From Gemmatimonadota bacterium (GTDB taxonomy: Bacteria; Gemmatimonadota; Gemmatimonadetes; Gemmatimonadales; Gemmatimonadaceae), in contig JAQBPX010000019.1 of assembly GCA_028287305.1 (NCBI GenBank), positions 221,900 to 285,899 of the forward strand: 64,000 nucleotides of DNA, read 5' to 3'. The translations under genes and the position numbers were made by a program. Positions within the stretch are counted from its first letter, which is position 1. The number at the start of each line of letters is the position of its first letter. A model generated the notes under the pieces. That model saw nothing but the letters and a program-made list of their open reading frames with translations. It did no database searches and had not been told where the DNA came from. Of the stretch, positions 41,580 to 50,936 are shown piece by piece.

Positions 41580-44225
41580 ATGTCGCTGCTCATCGTCGCC
41601 CTTCGCGGTGCGCCGCTCATCGCCGCCGCGGCGGTCGGGTCTCACCTGCTCCGCCGGGGCTCGGCAGCCAGTCGGCACGCGCTCTGGACCGCCGCGATCC
41701 TCGGACACTTCGCGCTCTTCCTCGGTTCGTGGTTCGCGCCCAGCTGGGAGTTGCCGGTCACGCTGCCGCAATGGATGCCGCGAGTGGCAGTCACCGCGCC
41801 GCCAGCGCAGCCGGTCGCGCAGAACAGCGTGATCACGCCCACGAAGTCGCTCGCGTCGATCCCCTCGATCGGAGCGTCGGCAACCGCGCGCGGCGAGGGG
41901 AGCACGCAGCCGGTGGGATTGCCGAAGTCCCTGAGCGACACGCCGGTGGGAGTCGCAGGCGCCACCGCGACGACGCCTGCCTCGCCGCGCGCGCCCCTCT
42001 CCCCACTGATGATGCTCTGGCTGGCGGGCGCGGCGTTCGTCGCGATCCGCTTTACGGTGGGCACCATCCGGGTCGCGATGCTGGCGCGTGACGGCGCACA
42101 CGTGGAAGACGGCGGGTGGCTCGCGCTGGCCACGCGCACGGCGAACCGCATGGGCATCAGCCGTCCGCTCACGCTGCTTCGCGGCAATCGCCTCAAGGTG
42201 CCGGTCACGTGGGGCGTGGTCTATCCGGTCGTGCTGCTCCCGGAGGAGGCCGACAGCTGGCCGGAGGAGCGCCGCCGCCTGGTGCTGGTGCACGAGATGG
42301 CGCACGTGAAGCGCTTCGACGCACTCACGCAGCTGCTCTCGCAGCTCGCCGTTGCCCTGTTCTGGTTCGACCCGCTGGTCTGGGTCGCCGCGCGTCGCAT
42401 GCAGGTGGAGCGCGAGCACGCCTGCGACGACTACGTGCTGCGCGACGGGACCCGCGCCTCGCTCTATGCCGATGAACTGCTGGACATGGTGCGCTCGCTC
42501 GGCAGCGCGCGCAACGCGGAGGGCGCTCCCGCCCTCGCGGCACTCGCCATGGCACGCCGATCAGAATTCGAGGGACGCATGCTGGCCATTCTCGATCCAT
42601 CCACCGACCGCCACACCCTGTCCGGGCGCGCGCTGTTCGCCGCCGCGGCCGTCGCCGTCGTGCTCATCGTGCCGCTCGCCGGCATCCGACCCGTGGCCGC
42701 GCAGCAGCAGGAGCGCGCGGACAGCGTGCGCCGCGCGCAGGTCGTGGACTCGCTGACGAAGGCGCATCCCGAAATGGCCGTGCCGCTGCGCAGCCTCAAC
42801 AACTCCCTCGACAGCATGCGCCAGGCGAACCGCCTGCTGCGCGCGTCGTCGGATTCGTTGATGTCGCGCGGGATCGCGGGATTCGATGGCGGCTCCCTGC
42901 CGTCGTTCCCATCGACTCCGGCAACGCCATCCTCGCCCGCTGCTCCAAATGCTCCATCCGCCCCGAGCGCCCCTTCGGCTCCGTCGGCGCCCATGAGCCC
43001 CATGGCGCCCATGTCGCCCATGGCACCGATGGCTCCGATGTCGCCGACCGCCTCGCTGGCGTCCGTGCCAGGCGTCCCGCGGGTTCCGGCAGGCTACAAG
43101 GGCCGCACGAACTATTCGTGCGAGCGCGCGGACCTGGTGCACCAGTCGGGCACCACGCTCTCGTTGCACTCCGACGACAACGGCGACGGTCATCCGCTCG
43201 TCGAGTTCTATACGGTCATGTCCGGCAGGTGCACGCACGCGGTGCTCTCGGGCGTCGTGACGTTCGGGCCGAGCGATCGCGACATCACCGCCCTCGCGCC
43301 CGGCGCCCGTGCCTTCTTCGAGGAGCGGACGTCCCGCGGCACGCGCAGCGTCTCGTACGATCGTGCCAACGACGGCTCGATCGAGCGCCGCTTCGCGCGC
43401 GATGGGGAGCAGGCGACGTTCGATGCCGCCGCGAATGAATGGGTGGCCACGATGATCGAGGACATGGTGCGCGAGTCCGGCGTCAACGCGCCGCAGCGGG
43501 TCGCGCGCTACCGTCAGGAGGGTGGCGTCGAGCGGGTCCTGGACGAGATCAAGAAGATTGCCAGTGATGGCAGCAAGCGCGTGCACTTCATTGCGCTCTG
43601 GCATTCGCAGCCGGCGATCTCGGCGGCCGAGGCAGATCGCGCCATCCGCCAGGCGGGGACCACGATCGGGAGCGATGGTGACAAGCGGGCGGTGCTCATC
43701 GAAGCGATCAACTCCACGAAGGCCACGCCGCTCGCCTACGAGGATGCGCTCGCGCACATCGGCTCGGACGGCGACAAGCGCGCGGTGATCATCGAGCTCC
43801 TGCAGGCGACGAACGGGCAGCTCGGCCGCACCGGCCTCCGCGCAGTGAACGAGATCGGCAGCGATGGCGACAAGGCGGCGGTGCTGGTCGCCACGGCCGG
43901 CGCCACGCTGCGCCAGAACAACCCGGAGCTCGAGAAGCTGTACTTCAGCGCGGTGAGCTCCATCGGGTCGGATGGGGACAAGCGCCGGGTGCTCATCGAG
44001 GTGCTGCGGATGCCGAAGGCGAGCGCCTCGATCGCGCGCCAGGCGCTGGATGCGGTGAAGGACATCGGCAGCGATGGCGACAAGTCGGCGGTGCTGATCG
44101 ACTTCATCAACTCCGGACTGCTGCCGGCGAGCGGGGAGCTGCGCGAGAAGTTCCTGCAGGTCGCGAAGAGCATCGGCTCCGATGGGAATTACCGGCGGGT
44201 GATGAATGCCATGGAGCGGCGGTAG
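41580..44225 (+). CDS. BlaR1-type M56 membrane peptidase with SDGDK repeats
   Basis: This 881-residue protein has several membrane helices and the gluzincin motif HEMAH (238-242) of the M56 family, followed by the VEREHACDDYVL segment. A last membrane helix is at about residues 345-370. A Ser/Ala/Pro/Met low-complexity linker follows (about 440-485, SAPSAP and MSPMAPMSP runs). The extracellular C-terminus has seven repeats of about 36 residues built on IGSDGDKRAVLIE. The cytoplasmic protease part would cleave the BlaI-like repressor after a signal. There is no penicillin-binding sensor domain; the repeat domain replaces it. Confidence 0.88.
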   Translation: MSLLIVALRGAPLIAAAAVGSHLLRRGSAASRHALWTAAILGHFALFLGSWFAPSWELPVTLPQWMPRVAVTAPPAQPVAQNSVITPTKSLASIPSIGASATARGEGSTQPVGLPKSLSDTPVGVAGATATTPASPRAPLSPLMMLWLAGAAFVAIRFTVGTIRVAMLARDGAHVEDGGWLALATRTANRMGISRPLTLLRGNRLKVPVTWGVVYPVVLLPEEADSWPEERRRLVLVHEMAHVKRFDALTQLLSQLAVALFWFDPLVWVAARRMQVEREHACDDYVLRDGTRASLYADELLDMVRSLGSARNAEGAPALAALAMARRSEFEGRMLAILDPSTDRHTLSGRALFAAAAVAVVLIVPLAGIRPVAAQQQERADSVRRAQVVDSLTKAHPEMAVPLRSLNNSLDSMRQANRLLRASSDSLMSRGIAGFDGGSLPSFPSTPATPSSPAAPNAPSAPSAPSAPSAPMSPMAPMSPMAPMAPMSPTASLASVPGVPRVPAGYKGRTNYSCERADLVHQSGTTLSLHSDDNGDGHPLVEFYTVMSGRCTHAVLSGVVTFGPSDRDITALAPGARAFFEERTSRGTRSVSYDRANDGSIERRFARDGEQATFDAAANEWVATMIEDMVRESGVNAPQRVARYRQEGGVERVLDEIKKIASDGSKRVHFIALWHSQPAISAAEADRAIRQAGTTIGSDGDKRAVLIEAINSTKATPLAYEDALAHIGSDGDKRAVIIELLQATNGQLGRTGLRAVNEIGSDGDKAAVLVATAGATLRQNNPELEKLYFSAVSSIGSDGDKRRVLIEVLRMPKASASIARQALDAVKDIGSDGDKSAVLIDFINSGLLPASGELREKFLQVAKSIGSDGNYRRVMNAMERR

Positions 44226-44253
44226 GGCTTCAGGCCCCGGGGGGAGACTCATC

Positions 44254-46776
44254 ATGCACACACATCGCGTACGCCGGGCGCTCCTCTCGCTCGTGGTCAC
44301 CGCTGGCGTGATCCGCCACGCGCATGCGCAGGCTCCCGTCGCGCCGGTCGCGCTGCGCGCGACGCTCGCCGTGCGCGCGCCGGAGATCGACGGGCGCATG
44401 AACGACGACGTGTGGCAGCAGGCCACGGTGATCGACGGGTTCCGGCAGTTCGATCCCACCGAGGACGCAGCCCCGGGCATGCGCACCGAGGCGCGCATCG
44501 CCTACGATGCGCGCAACCTCTACGTGTTCGTGCGCTCCTTCGACCCGCGACCCGACAGCCTCGTCGGCATGCTCAGCCGCCGCGACGTGAAGACGCCGTC
44601 CGAGCAGGTCAAGCTCATCATCGACTCGTATCACGATCGCCGCACGGGCTTCGAGTTCGCCGTGAATCCCGTCGGCGTGAAGCGCGACTACTACCTGCAC
44701 GACGACGTCAACGAGGATGACACCTGGGACGGCGTGTGGGATGTCGCCACGCGAGTGGATTCGCTCGGCTGGACCGCCGAATACCGGATCCCGCTCTCGC
44801 AGCTGCGGTACCCGAAGGTCGCCGAGCACACGATGGGGTTCCTCGTGCTGCGCGAGGTGGCGCGCACGAAGGAGCGCATGAGCTGGCCGCTGCTCAGGCT
44901 CTCGAAGCGCGGCGTCGCGTCGCAGCTCGCCGACGTGAGCGGGTTCGTCGGACTCTCCACGTCGCGCCGGGCCGAGATTGCACCATACACCGTGGCGCGA
45001 CAGTCCTCGCGCCCCGCGGTGAACGGCTTCCGCGGGACCACCGAGGGCTCCGCGGGCGCAGACCTCAAGCTCGGACTCGGCTCCGCACTCACCCTGGATG
45101 CGACGGTGAACCCGGACTTCGGACAGGTCGAGGCAGATCCCGCGGTGCTCAACCTCGGCGCGTTCGAGACCTTCTTCGAGGAGCGCCGTCCCTTCTTCGT
45201 CGAGGGGAACGGCATCTTCGGCTTCGGCGAAAATTCGTCGCGCTACTTCTACTCACGCCGCATCGGGCGCGCACCGCAGCTCGCGGGGCTGGTCGACGAT
45301 CCGCTCGCCACGGTGCCGCGCGCGAGCGCACTGCAGGCTGCCGCGAAGGTGAGTGGACACCTCACCGCCTCCACGTCGCTCGGCGTCCTCGCGGCGCGCA
45401 CCGCGCACGAGCGCGTGGGTGGGCTCACCGTCGAGCCGGGGACGACGTATGGCGTCGCGCGCCTGCTCACCGAGATGCGCGGCGGTGAGAGCAGCGTTGG
45501 CGCCATGTTCACGAACGTCGAGCGTTCGCTGGACGCGCCGAGCATGCCGTACCTGCGAAGTGGAGCATCGCTCGGTGGAGTGGATGGACGTCATCGCTTC
45601 TCGAGGGGGACGTACGAAGTGGCGGGCTCCATTGCCGCGAGCCGGGTGAACGGCAGTGCACCGGCGCTCGCGCGCACGCAGCGCAATGCGGTGCACTACT
45701 TCCAGCGCCCCGACGACGGACTGGCCTATGACACGACGCGTACCTCGCTCGACGGCACGAGCATCGAGGCGCGAGCGGAGAAGGTGGCGGGTGCGTATCG
45801 CTGGCGCCTCGACTACCTGCGCAACTCGGCGGGATTCGAGACGAACGACGTCGGATTTCTCGAGCGCGCCGACTGGGGCTACCGGCACGCCGAGATCAAC
45901 TGGCGCTCGGTGAAGCCGGCGAAGCACTGGCGCAGCGCGAGCTGGTTCGTGGGGCACTGGCAGGAGATGTCCGCCTCCGGGGCGAGTCGCGAGAACACGC
46001 TCGAGAGCGAGCTGCGTCTCGAGCTGCCGAGCGGCATCCGCTTCACCGGCGACCTGTGGGGCGACAATCTGTATGGCGGATTCTGCGACCGGTGCACGCG
46101 CGGCGGCCCGATCCTCAAGCGTTCGCCGGATGCCAACTTCCTCTTCAACCTCGCGGCCGATGCGCGCGCTCGTGTGCTGCCGCAGGTGGCCGCGATCTAC
46201 ACCGTTGCCGACGGCGGCCGCTCGTCGCTCTGGCGCGTGCGCCCCTACGTGACGGTGAACGCGGCGAGCAACATCCACTGGGAGCTCGGCACGCGCTACC
46301 AGCGCAATCGCGACAACACGCAGTGGGTGACCAACGTCGCGCTGTCACCCACCGACACGAGATACGTGTTCGGCCGGCTCGACCAGCACCTGCTGAGCTT
46401 CACGGCGCGGCTCGACTACACCATGACGCCGGCGCTGTCGCTGCAGCTGTACGCCGAGCCGTTCGTGACGACCGGCCAGTATGACCAGCTCCGCGAGCTG
46501 GCCGACGGTCGCGCGAGCGACTACGCAAACCGCTTCCGCCCCACCACGGCGCTCGCGAGCGCCGAGGGGTTCAATGAGAAGAGCTTCAACTCGAACGCGG
46601 TGCTGCGATGGGAATATCGCCCCGGCTCTGCGCTGTTCCTGGTGTGGCAGCAGGGGCGCGAGCAGGGCGACCGTGACGCAGGCCGGTTCGACGCGGTGCA
46701 CGATTACCGCAACCTGTTCTCGGCCCGGCCGGACAACGTCTTCCTGGTGAAGGGGTCGTACTGGCTGGCGTTCTAG
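44254..46776 (+). CDS. DUF5916-type outer-membrane protein with CBM9-like N-terminus
   Basis: The 840-residue exported protein starts with a signal peptide (to about HAHAQ). A carbohydrate-binding-family-9-like domain follows (about 35-230): EIDGRMNDDVWQQA, ARIAYDARNLYVFVRSFD and a core FEFAVNPVGVKRD. A long beta-rich region starts with DATVNPDFGQVEADP and FFEERRPFFVEGNGIF, typical of DUF5916 proteins, and probably forms an outer-membrane barrel. It ends with VKGSYWLAF, an aromatic terminal residue. GGGGGGAGA precedes the ATG. It follows blaR1 by 28 bases and is probably in the same operon. Confidence 0.8.
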   Translation: MHTHRVRRALLSLVVTAGVIRHAHAQAPVAPVALRATLAVRAPEIDGRMNDDVWQQATVIDGFRQFDPTEDAAPGMRTEARIAYDARNLYVFVRSFDPRPDSLVGMLSRRDVKTPSEQVKLIIDSYHDRRTGFEFAVNPVGVKRDYYLHDDVNEDDTWDGVWDVATRVDSLGWTAEYRIPLSQLRYPKVAEHTMGFLVLREVARTKERMSWPLLRLSKRGVASQLADVSGFVGLSTSRRAEIAPYTVARQSSRPAVNGFRGTTEGSAGADLKLGLGSALTLDATVNPDFGQVEADPAVLNLGAFETFFEERRPFFVEGNGIFGFGENSSRYFYSRRIGRAPQLAGLVDDPLATVPRASALQAAAKVSGHLTASTSLGVLAARTAHERVGGLTVEPGTTYGVARLLTEMRGGESSVGAMFTNVERSLDAPSMPYLRSGASLGGVDGRHRFSRGTYEVAGSIAASRVNGSAPALARTQRNAVHYFQRPDDGLAYDTTRTSLDGTSIEARAEKVAGAYRWRLDYLRNSAGFETNDVGFLERADWGYRHAEINWRSVKPAKHWRSASWFVGHWQEMSASGASRENTLESELRLELPSGIRFTGDLWGDNLYGGFCDRCTRGGPILKRSPDANFLFNLAADARARVLPQVAAIYTVADGGRSSLWRVRPYVTVNAASNIHWELGTRYQRNRDNTQWVTNVALSPTDTRYVFGRLDQHLLSFTARLDYTMTPALSLQLYAEPFVTTGQYDQLRELADGRASDYANRFRPTTALASAEGFNEKSFNSNAVLRWEYRPGSALFLVWQQGREQGDRDAGRFDAVHDYRNLFSARPDNVFLVKGSYWLAF

Positions 46777-46777
46777 C

Positions 46778-47161
46778 CTACGCCAGCTGCGATGTGCAGT
46801 GCGGACACCTCGACGCTGCCACGTCGAGGTCCCCCATCCGGCAGAACTGGCATGACTTCACGGCCGGCTTCGCCTCCACCTTGTCGCGGATGAACATCCG
46901 GCTGAGGCGCCACGCCACGAGTCCCACGATCAGGAAGTTGAGGAGCGACGCCGCCAGGTCGCCCACGCCGAACTTCACCGGCCCCGCATCAAGCGTCGCC
47001 TTCTGCCAGGCGCCCGCCGGCGACGCGTAGCCCACGATCGGCATGATGATGTCGTCCACCACGGCCTTCACCACCGTGTTGAGCGCCGCGCCGATCACCA
47101 CCGCGATGGCCAGCGCCAGTGCGTTCTGCTTGATCAGGAACGCCTTGAAGTCCTTCCACAT
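46778..47161 (-). CDS. mscL: Large-conductance mechanosensitive channel with zinc-ribbon tail
   Basis: This 127-residue MscL has both transmembrane helices: ALALAIAVVIGAALNTVVKA (15-34, with the pore-lining Gly/Ala pattern) and LLNFLIVGLVAWRLSRMF. The loop between them is shortened. The usual cytoplasmic helix is replaced by a zinc-ribbon-like C-terminus: Cys104, Cys107, Cys119 and Cys122 (CQFC-x11-CPHC). MscL opens on membrane tension to release solutes under hypo-osmotic shock. The stop of the convergent DUF5916 gene lies one base away. The start follows the family N-terminus (MWKDFKAFLI). Confidence 0.9.
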   Translation of the reverse strand: MWKDFKAFLIKQNALALAIAVVIGAALNTVVKAVVDDIIMPIVGYASPAGAWQKATLDAGPVKFGVGDLAASLLNFLIVGLVAWRLSRMFIRDKVEAKPAVKSCQFCRMGDLDVAASRCPHCTSQLA

Positions 47162-47253
47162 GGGCTCAGCCTCGTTCGGGGGAAGCGCTAACTTGGCACC
47201 ATGGACTCGTTCCCGCACCTCGAGCCCTTCGCCACGGCGCTCCTCTTCGCCCG

Positions 47254-49215
47254 TCAGCGCGTGACGAGGAATGGCAGCCGTCCGGCGAGGGCCGGGGCAA
47301 GGCTCGCCGAGAAGCGGGCAGTCATGTGGCTGTCGTCGGTGTAGAGGACCAGGTCCCCACGCCCCGTGGGACAGCGCGCCGCATCGCAGAAATAGTCGTT
47401 CATGTTCACGATGTGCACGCCGGGCACGCTGGCCACGGCCGCGCGCTCGCCCGCGGTGACGAGCGGATCGATCCCGGCACCGGGCGCGACGCTGCACTGC
47501 GTCGCGCTGCTCCCGCGCCAGGCGGCGCGAGAGAGGCAAATCGGGACATCGAAGCCGGGACGAGGAATGTCGTCGATCACGACCACCGTGGGCGCCGCGC
47601 GCGCGAGGCGCACGAGCGTGCGGTGCAGCCCGGCGGCCCACGTGCGCGCGTCTATGCTGTCGCTCACCGTGGACTGGTACGCGTGGGAATTCGAAGTGAG
47701 TATCAGCGCCGGCCTGAGCGCCTCGGCACGCTGCACCGCCGCCGAACGCCACGCCGCGCACTCGACATACTGGCGATTGATCTGCGGGTTGTAGACCGGG
47801 AGCTCGGCAGACGGGCAACCCGGCTTCACCATCACCACCAATCGCCAGTGCCGCTCGGTGGCGACCCGGTCGAGTGCGGGGAACCAGTGCTCGGCGTGGG
47901 AGTCGCCGAGCAGGACCACGCTCACCGGCGCGGCAGTGTCACCGAATACGCAGCGCCCTGCTGGGGCGACATTGAAGAAGTCGCCGCTGCATCCCATCGC
48001 GAAGAGCCGGGGGTGGTCGACGCGCGCCCCTGCGTACGCTGCCTGCAGGGGATCGCGCAACGCGTGCCGCGCCGCCACCGCCGCGAGCTCCGCAATGGCG
48101 ATGCCCGACAGGGTGAGTGACACGCCGAGTGCGATGCTGGTGAGTGGCCGGCCCCGCAGGAACCGGCTGTAGCGAACCGGATTTTCCACCAGGTGATAGC
48201 TCGCCGTGGCGAGCAACAGGGCGAGCAGCACCCCCAGCATGCGCGCTGCGAGCGACATCGCGGGATAGAGCACGCCTCCCAGGAGGAGCACCGGCCAGTG
48301 CCACAGGTACCACGAATACGAGACGTGCCCGATCCACTGAAGGGGAGGCACCGACAGCAGGCGGAACACGGGCGTCGCTTCGCGCTGGGCGCCGGCCATC
48401 AGCACGAGTGCCGTGCCGAGCGCAGGGACGAGGGCGCTCGCGCCGGGAAAGAGGGTCGCCGCGTCGAACGTGATGGCCGAGTAGAGCAGCGCCGCGATGC
48501 CCGCCATGGAACACATACCCGCGGGAACGCGCGCGCGCGCCAGGATCCACGTGCCGTAGGTGGCCGCGAGTCCGCCGAGCGCGAACTCCCACCATCGGGT
48601 GAACACCATGAAGAACGCCCATGGCTGCGACGAATGCGTGAGGATCACGCACGCGATGAACGAGGCGAGGCCGGTGAGCGCGACCACCCAGCCCAGTCGC
48701 TCGCGTCGCACGCGGCTCGCTGCGGCGAGGAGGCTGAGCGCGACCATCAGCGGCCAGACGACGTAGAACTGCTCCTCGACGGCCAGCGACCAGGTGTGCA
48801 GGAAGGGGTCGCTGTCGCTCGCGCCATCGAAGTAGCGGCGGGATGACAGCGCGAAGCGGATGTTGCTTGCGTACGCGGACGAGGCGCGAGCGCTGTGCGC
48901 GACGACCTGCTGCTCGATCGGCGAATAGATGAACCAGGCCGCGAGCAGGGTGATGGCGACGACCACGATTGCTGCGGGCAGCAGGCGGCGCATGCGGCGC
49001 GCGTAGAACTGCCGCAGGTCTATGCGGCCGGTTGCCTCCGCCTCCGCCACGAGCAGGCCGGTGATCAGGTAGCCCGACAGGACGAAGAAGACGTCCACGC
49101 CCACGTAGCCACCCTGGACGAAGCTGAACCCCACATGGTAGAGGACCACCAGGAGGATCGCGATTCCCCGCAGTCCCTCTACGTCGCTGCGAAATGCTGG
49201 AGTGGAAGCGCTCAC
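47254..49215 (-). CDS. OafA/YrhL-type acyltransferase with SGNH domain
   Basis: The 653-residue protein has an N-terminal acyltransferase-3 membrane domain (about 10-360). It shows GLRGIAILLVVLYHVG, DVFFVLSGYLI and, further on, a YSWYLWHWPVLLL segment. A periplasmic SGNH domain follows (VVLLGDSHAEHW near residue 440 with the nucleophile Ser, and DDSHMT near the end). Such fused enzymes O-acylate cell-surface polysaccharides or peptidoglycan. The start is uncertain: GTG 49215 fits the family, GTG 49248 would add 11 residues. Confidence 0.88.
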   Translation of the reverse strand: MSASTPAFRSDVEGLRGIAILLVVLYHVGFSFVQGGYVGVDVFFVLSGYLITGLLVAEAEATGRIDLRQFYARRMRRLLPAAIVVVAITLLAAWFIYSPIEQQVVAHSARASSAYASNIRFALSSRRYFDGASDSDPFLHTWSLAVEEQFYVVWPLMVALSLLAAASRVRRERLGWVVALTGLASFIACVILTHSSQPWAFFMVFTRWWEFALGGLAATYGTWILARARVPAGMCSMAGIAALLYSAITFDAATLFPGASALVPALGTALVLMAGAQREATPVFRLLSVPPLQWIGHVSYSWYLWHWPVLLLGGVLYPAMSLAARMLGVLLALLLATASYHLVENPVRYSRFLRGRPLTSIALGVSLTLSGIAIAELAAVAARHALRDPLQAAYAGARVDHPRLFAMGCSGDFFNVAPAGRCVFGDTAAPVSVVLLGDSHAEHWFPALDRVATERHWRLVVMVKPGCPSAELPVYNPQINRQYVECAAWRSAAVQRAEALRPALILTSNSHAYQSTVSDSIDARTWAAGLHRTLVRLARAAPTVVVIDDIPRPGFDVPICLSRAAWRGSSATQCSVAPGAGIDPLVTAGERAAVASVPGVHIVNMNDYFCDAARCPTGRGDLVLYTDDSHMTARFSASLAPALAGRLPFLVTR

Positions 49216-49269
49216 GTGCGGAAGGTTACCCGCACTGCGCCCGCCCACAAGCGCCCGGCGGGGGTGTCG

Positions 49270-49698
49270 CTACCGCGCTCCCCGGTTGACCACCACCCGC
49301 GCCTTGTAGCTGCCCGGCGCGATCACCTGTCCGTTCACCGGATAGGGTGTGACGTCGAGCAGTCGCACCTCGTACCCGCCGAGGTCGGCCTGGCGCGGCT
49401 CGAGGTTCGTGTGCAGCACCGGCGTGAGCTGCGCCTTCTCGACGCGCATCACGAAGGAGCCCGCGGCATCGCCGGCCCAGACGCAGGTGACGTTGGTCGC
49501 GCAGCGGCTCTCGTTCTCGATGCGCTGGAAGGCCAGCGAAAAGGTGCCGTCGTCGAGCGTGGCCGACGCGCCGGCGGCGATGACGAGCGTGTCGGACTTG
49601 AGCAGCGAGAGCCCGGAGTCAGGCGCGGTGGTCGCGGGATCGGCGCTGTGCGAGCAGGCCGAGAGCGCGAGGGCGAGTGCAGGAAGGAGTCGCTTCAT
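49270..49698 (-). CDS. Lipoprotein of unknown function
   Basis: The 142-residue lipoprotein has a lipobox (ALSAC, Cys15). The mature part is beta-rich with CATNVTC, a two-cysteine motif likely to form a disulphide, and strands such as GSFVMRVEKAQLTPVLHTN and YEVRLLDVTPYPV. I see no known domain; it may be a small beta-sandwich binding protein. It is divergent from the monooxygenase at 49784. Confidence 0.6.
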   Translation of the reverse strand: MKRLLPALALALSACSHSADPATTAPDSGLSLLKSDTLVIAAGASATLDDGTFSLAFQRIENESRCATNVTCVWAGDAAGSFVMRVEKAQLTPVLHTNLEPRQADLGGYEVRLLDVTPYPVNGQVIAPGSYKARVVVNRGAR

Positions 49699-49783
49699 GC
49701 AAGCCTAACTGCCGGCGCCGCGTGCAGGTCACCGGCGAACGCCGCGCCCTTGCCCCGGCGCGGCTGGGCCCATAAGGATCGTG

Positions 49784-50908
49784 ATGTCCATCAGCGAGCA
49801 TGTCCAGGCGGTGGTCGTGGGCGCCGGTCCCGCGGGCCTCGCCACCTCACGCGAGCTGTCACGCCGCGGAGTGAGGCACGTGGTGCTGGAGCAGGGCGAC
49901 GCGGCCGCCCACGTGTGGTCGAACCTCTACGACTCCCTGGTGCTCCACACGGGGAGGCGCATGTCCGCGCTCCCCGGCACGCCATTCCCCGGCGACACCC
50001 CCGTCTTCGTGCCGCGCGGGCAGTTCGTGCGCTACCTGCAGGGTTACGCGCGCGAGCACGCGGTGCCCATGCGCACCTCGTGGCCGGTGCGTTCCGTGAC
50101 CACGGCCGGCGAGCTGTGGGAGGTGGCGAGCTCGCGCGGCACGATCACCTGCAACGCACTGGTGATGGCCACGGGGATCGTGAGCAACCCGCGCACGCCG
50201 ACATTCGAGGGCATCGCGAGCTTCCGTGGTCGCGTGCTCCACTCGAGCCAGTACCATCGGCCCGGGGACTTCATCGGCAAGCGCGTGCTGGTGGTCGGCG
50301 TGGGCAACTCGGGCGCCGAGATCGGGGCAGAGCTCGCGCGCAGCGGTGCCCACGTCTCGATCGCGGTGCGGAGCGGAGCCCATGTGGTGCCGCGCGACCT
50401 GGGTGGGGTGCCCATCCAGTACCTGTCGCGCTGGGTTCGCACGCTTCCCCGCGCTGTCCAGGAACGCGTGGTGGCGCTGGTGGGCGCACTGAGTGAGCGA
50501 CGTCGCGGCGTGTCGCCCATTCCGAAGCCACCAGGCAGCCCCCTCGACGCAATCCCGCTGATCGGCTTTGCGCTGGTGGACGAGCTTCGCGCGGGCCGGG
50601 CACGTCTCGTCCCCGGTATCACGGCGTTCACCCCCACCGGCGTGCGCTTCACAAACGGAAGTGAAGATTCCTTCGACGCGGTGATCCTCGCCACCGGATT
50701 CGCGGCGGCGCTGCAACCGCTGGGCACACTGGTTCAGCTGGATAGTAAGGGTTTCGCGAAGCGGCGCGATCGCGTGACCAGTGCCGACCACGACCGGTTG
50801 TTCTTCGTGGGCCACAACTACGACTCGCTCGGCGGCATCTGGAACATCGCCCTCGATGCGCCGCTGGTGGCGGAGGCGATAGCGGGGGCGCGGGAGGTGG
50901 GGGGCTGA
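49784..50908 (+). CDS. Flavin-containing monooxygenase-like oxidoreductase
   Basis: The 374-residue protein has two dinucleotide-binding folds: FAD site VVVGAGPAGLATS at 10-22 and NADPH site VLVVGVGNSGAEIG in the middle (about 166-179). FFVGHNYDSLGGIW is near the C-terminus. The arrangement matches YUCCA-like and class B flavin monooxygenases, which hydroxylate or oxidise nucleophilic heteroatoms or ketones. ATG 49784 is used, with GTG 49781 in frame directly before it. Substrate is unknown. Confidence 0.8.
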   Translation: MSISEHVQAVVVGAGPAGLATSRELSRRGVRHVVLEQGDAAAHVWSNLYDSLVLHTGRRMSALPGTPFPGDTPVFVPRGQFVRYLQGYAREHAVPMRTSWPVRSVTTAGELWEVASSRGTITCNALVMATGIVSNPRTPTFEGIASFRGRVLHSSQYHRPGDFIGKRVLVVGVGNSGAEIGAELARSGAHVSIAVRSGAHVVPRDLGGVPIQYLSRWVRTLPRAVQERVVALVGALSERRRGVSPIPKPPGSPLDAIPLIGFALVDELRAGRARLVPGITAFTPTGVRFTNGSEDSFDAVILATGFAAALQPLGTLVQLDSKGFAKRRDRVTSADHDRLFFVGHNYDSLGGIWNIALDAPLVAEAIAGAREVGG

Positions 50909-50936
50909 GGGGCTCGGGAACTACAAACAACGGCGC

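Noticed and set aside
41115..44225. A beta-lactamase resistance locus
   Set aside because: BlaI- and BlaR1-like genes are present, but no serine or metallo-beta-lactamase or PBP2a-like gene lies nearby.
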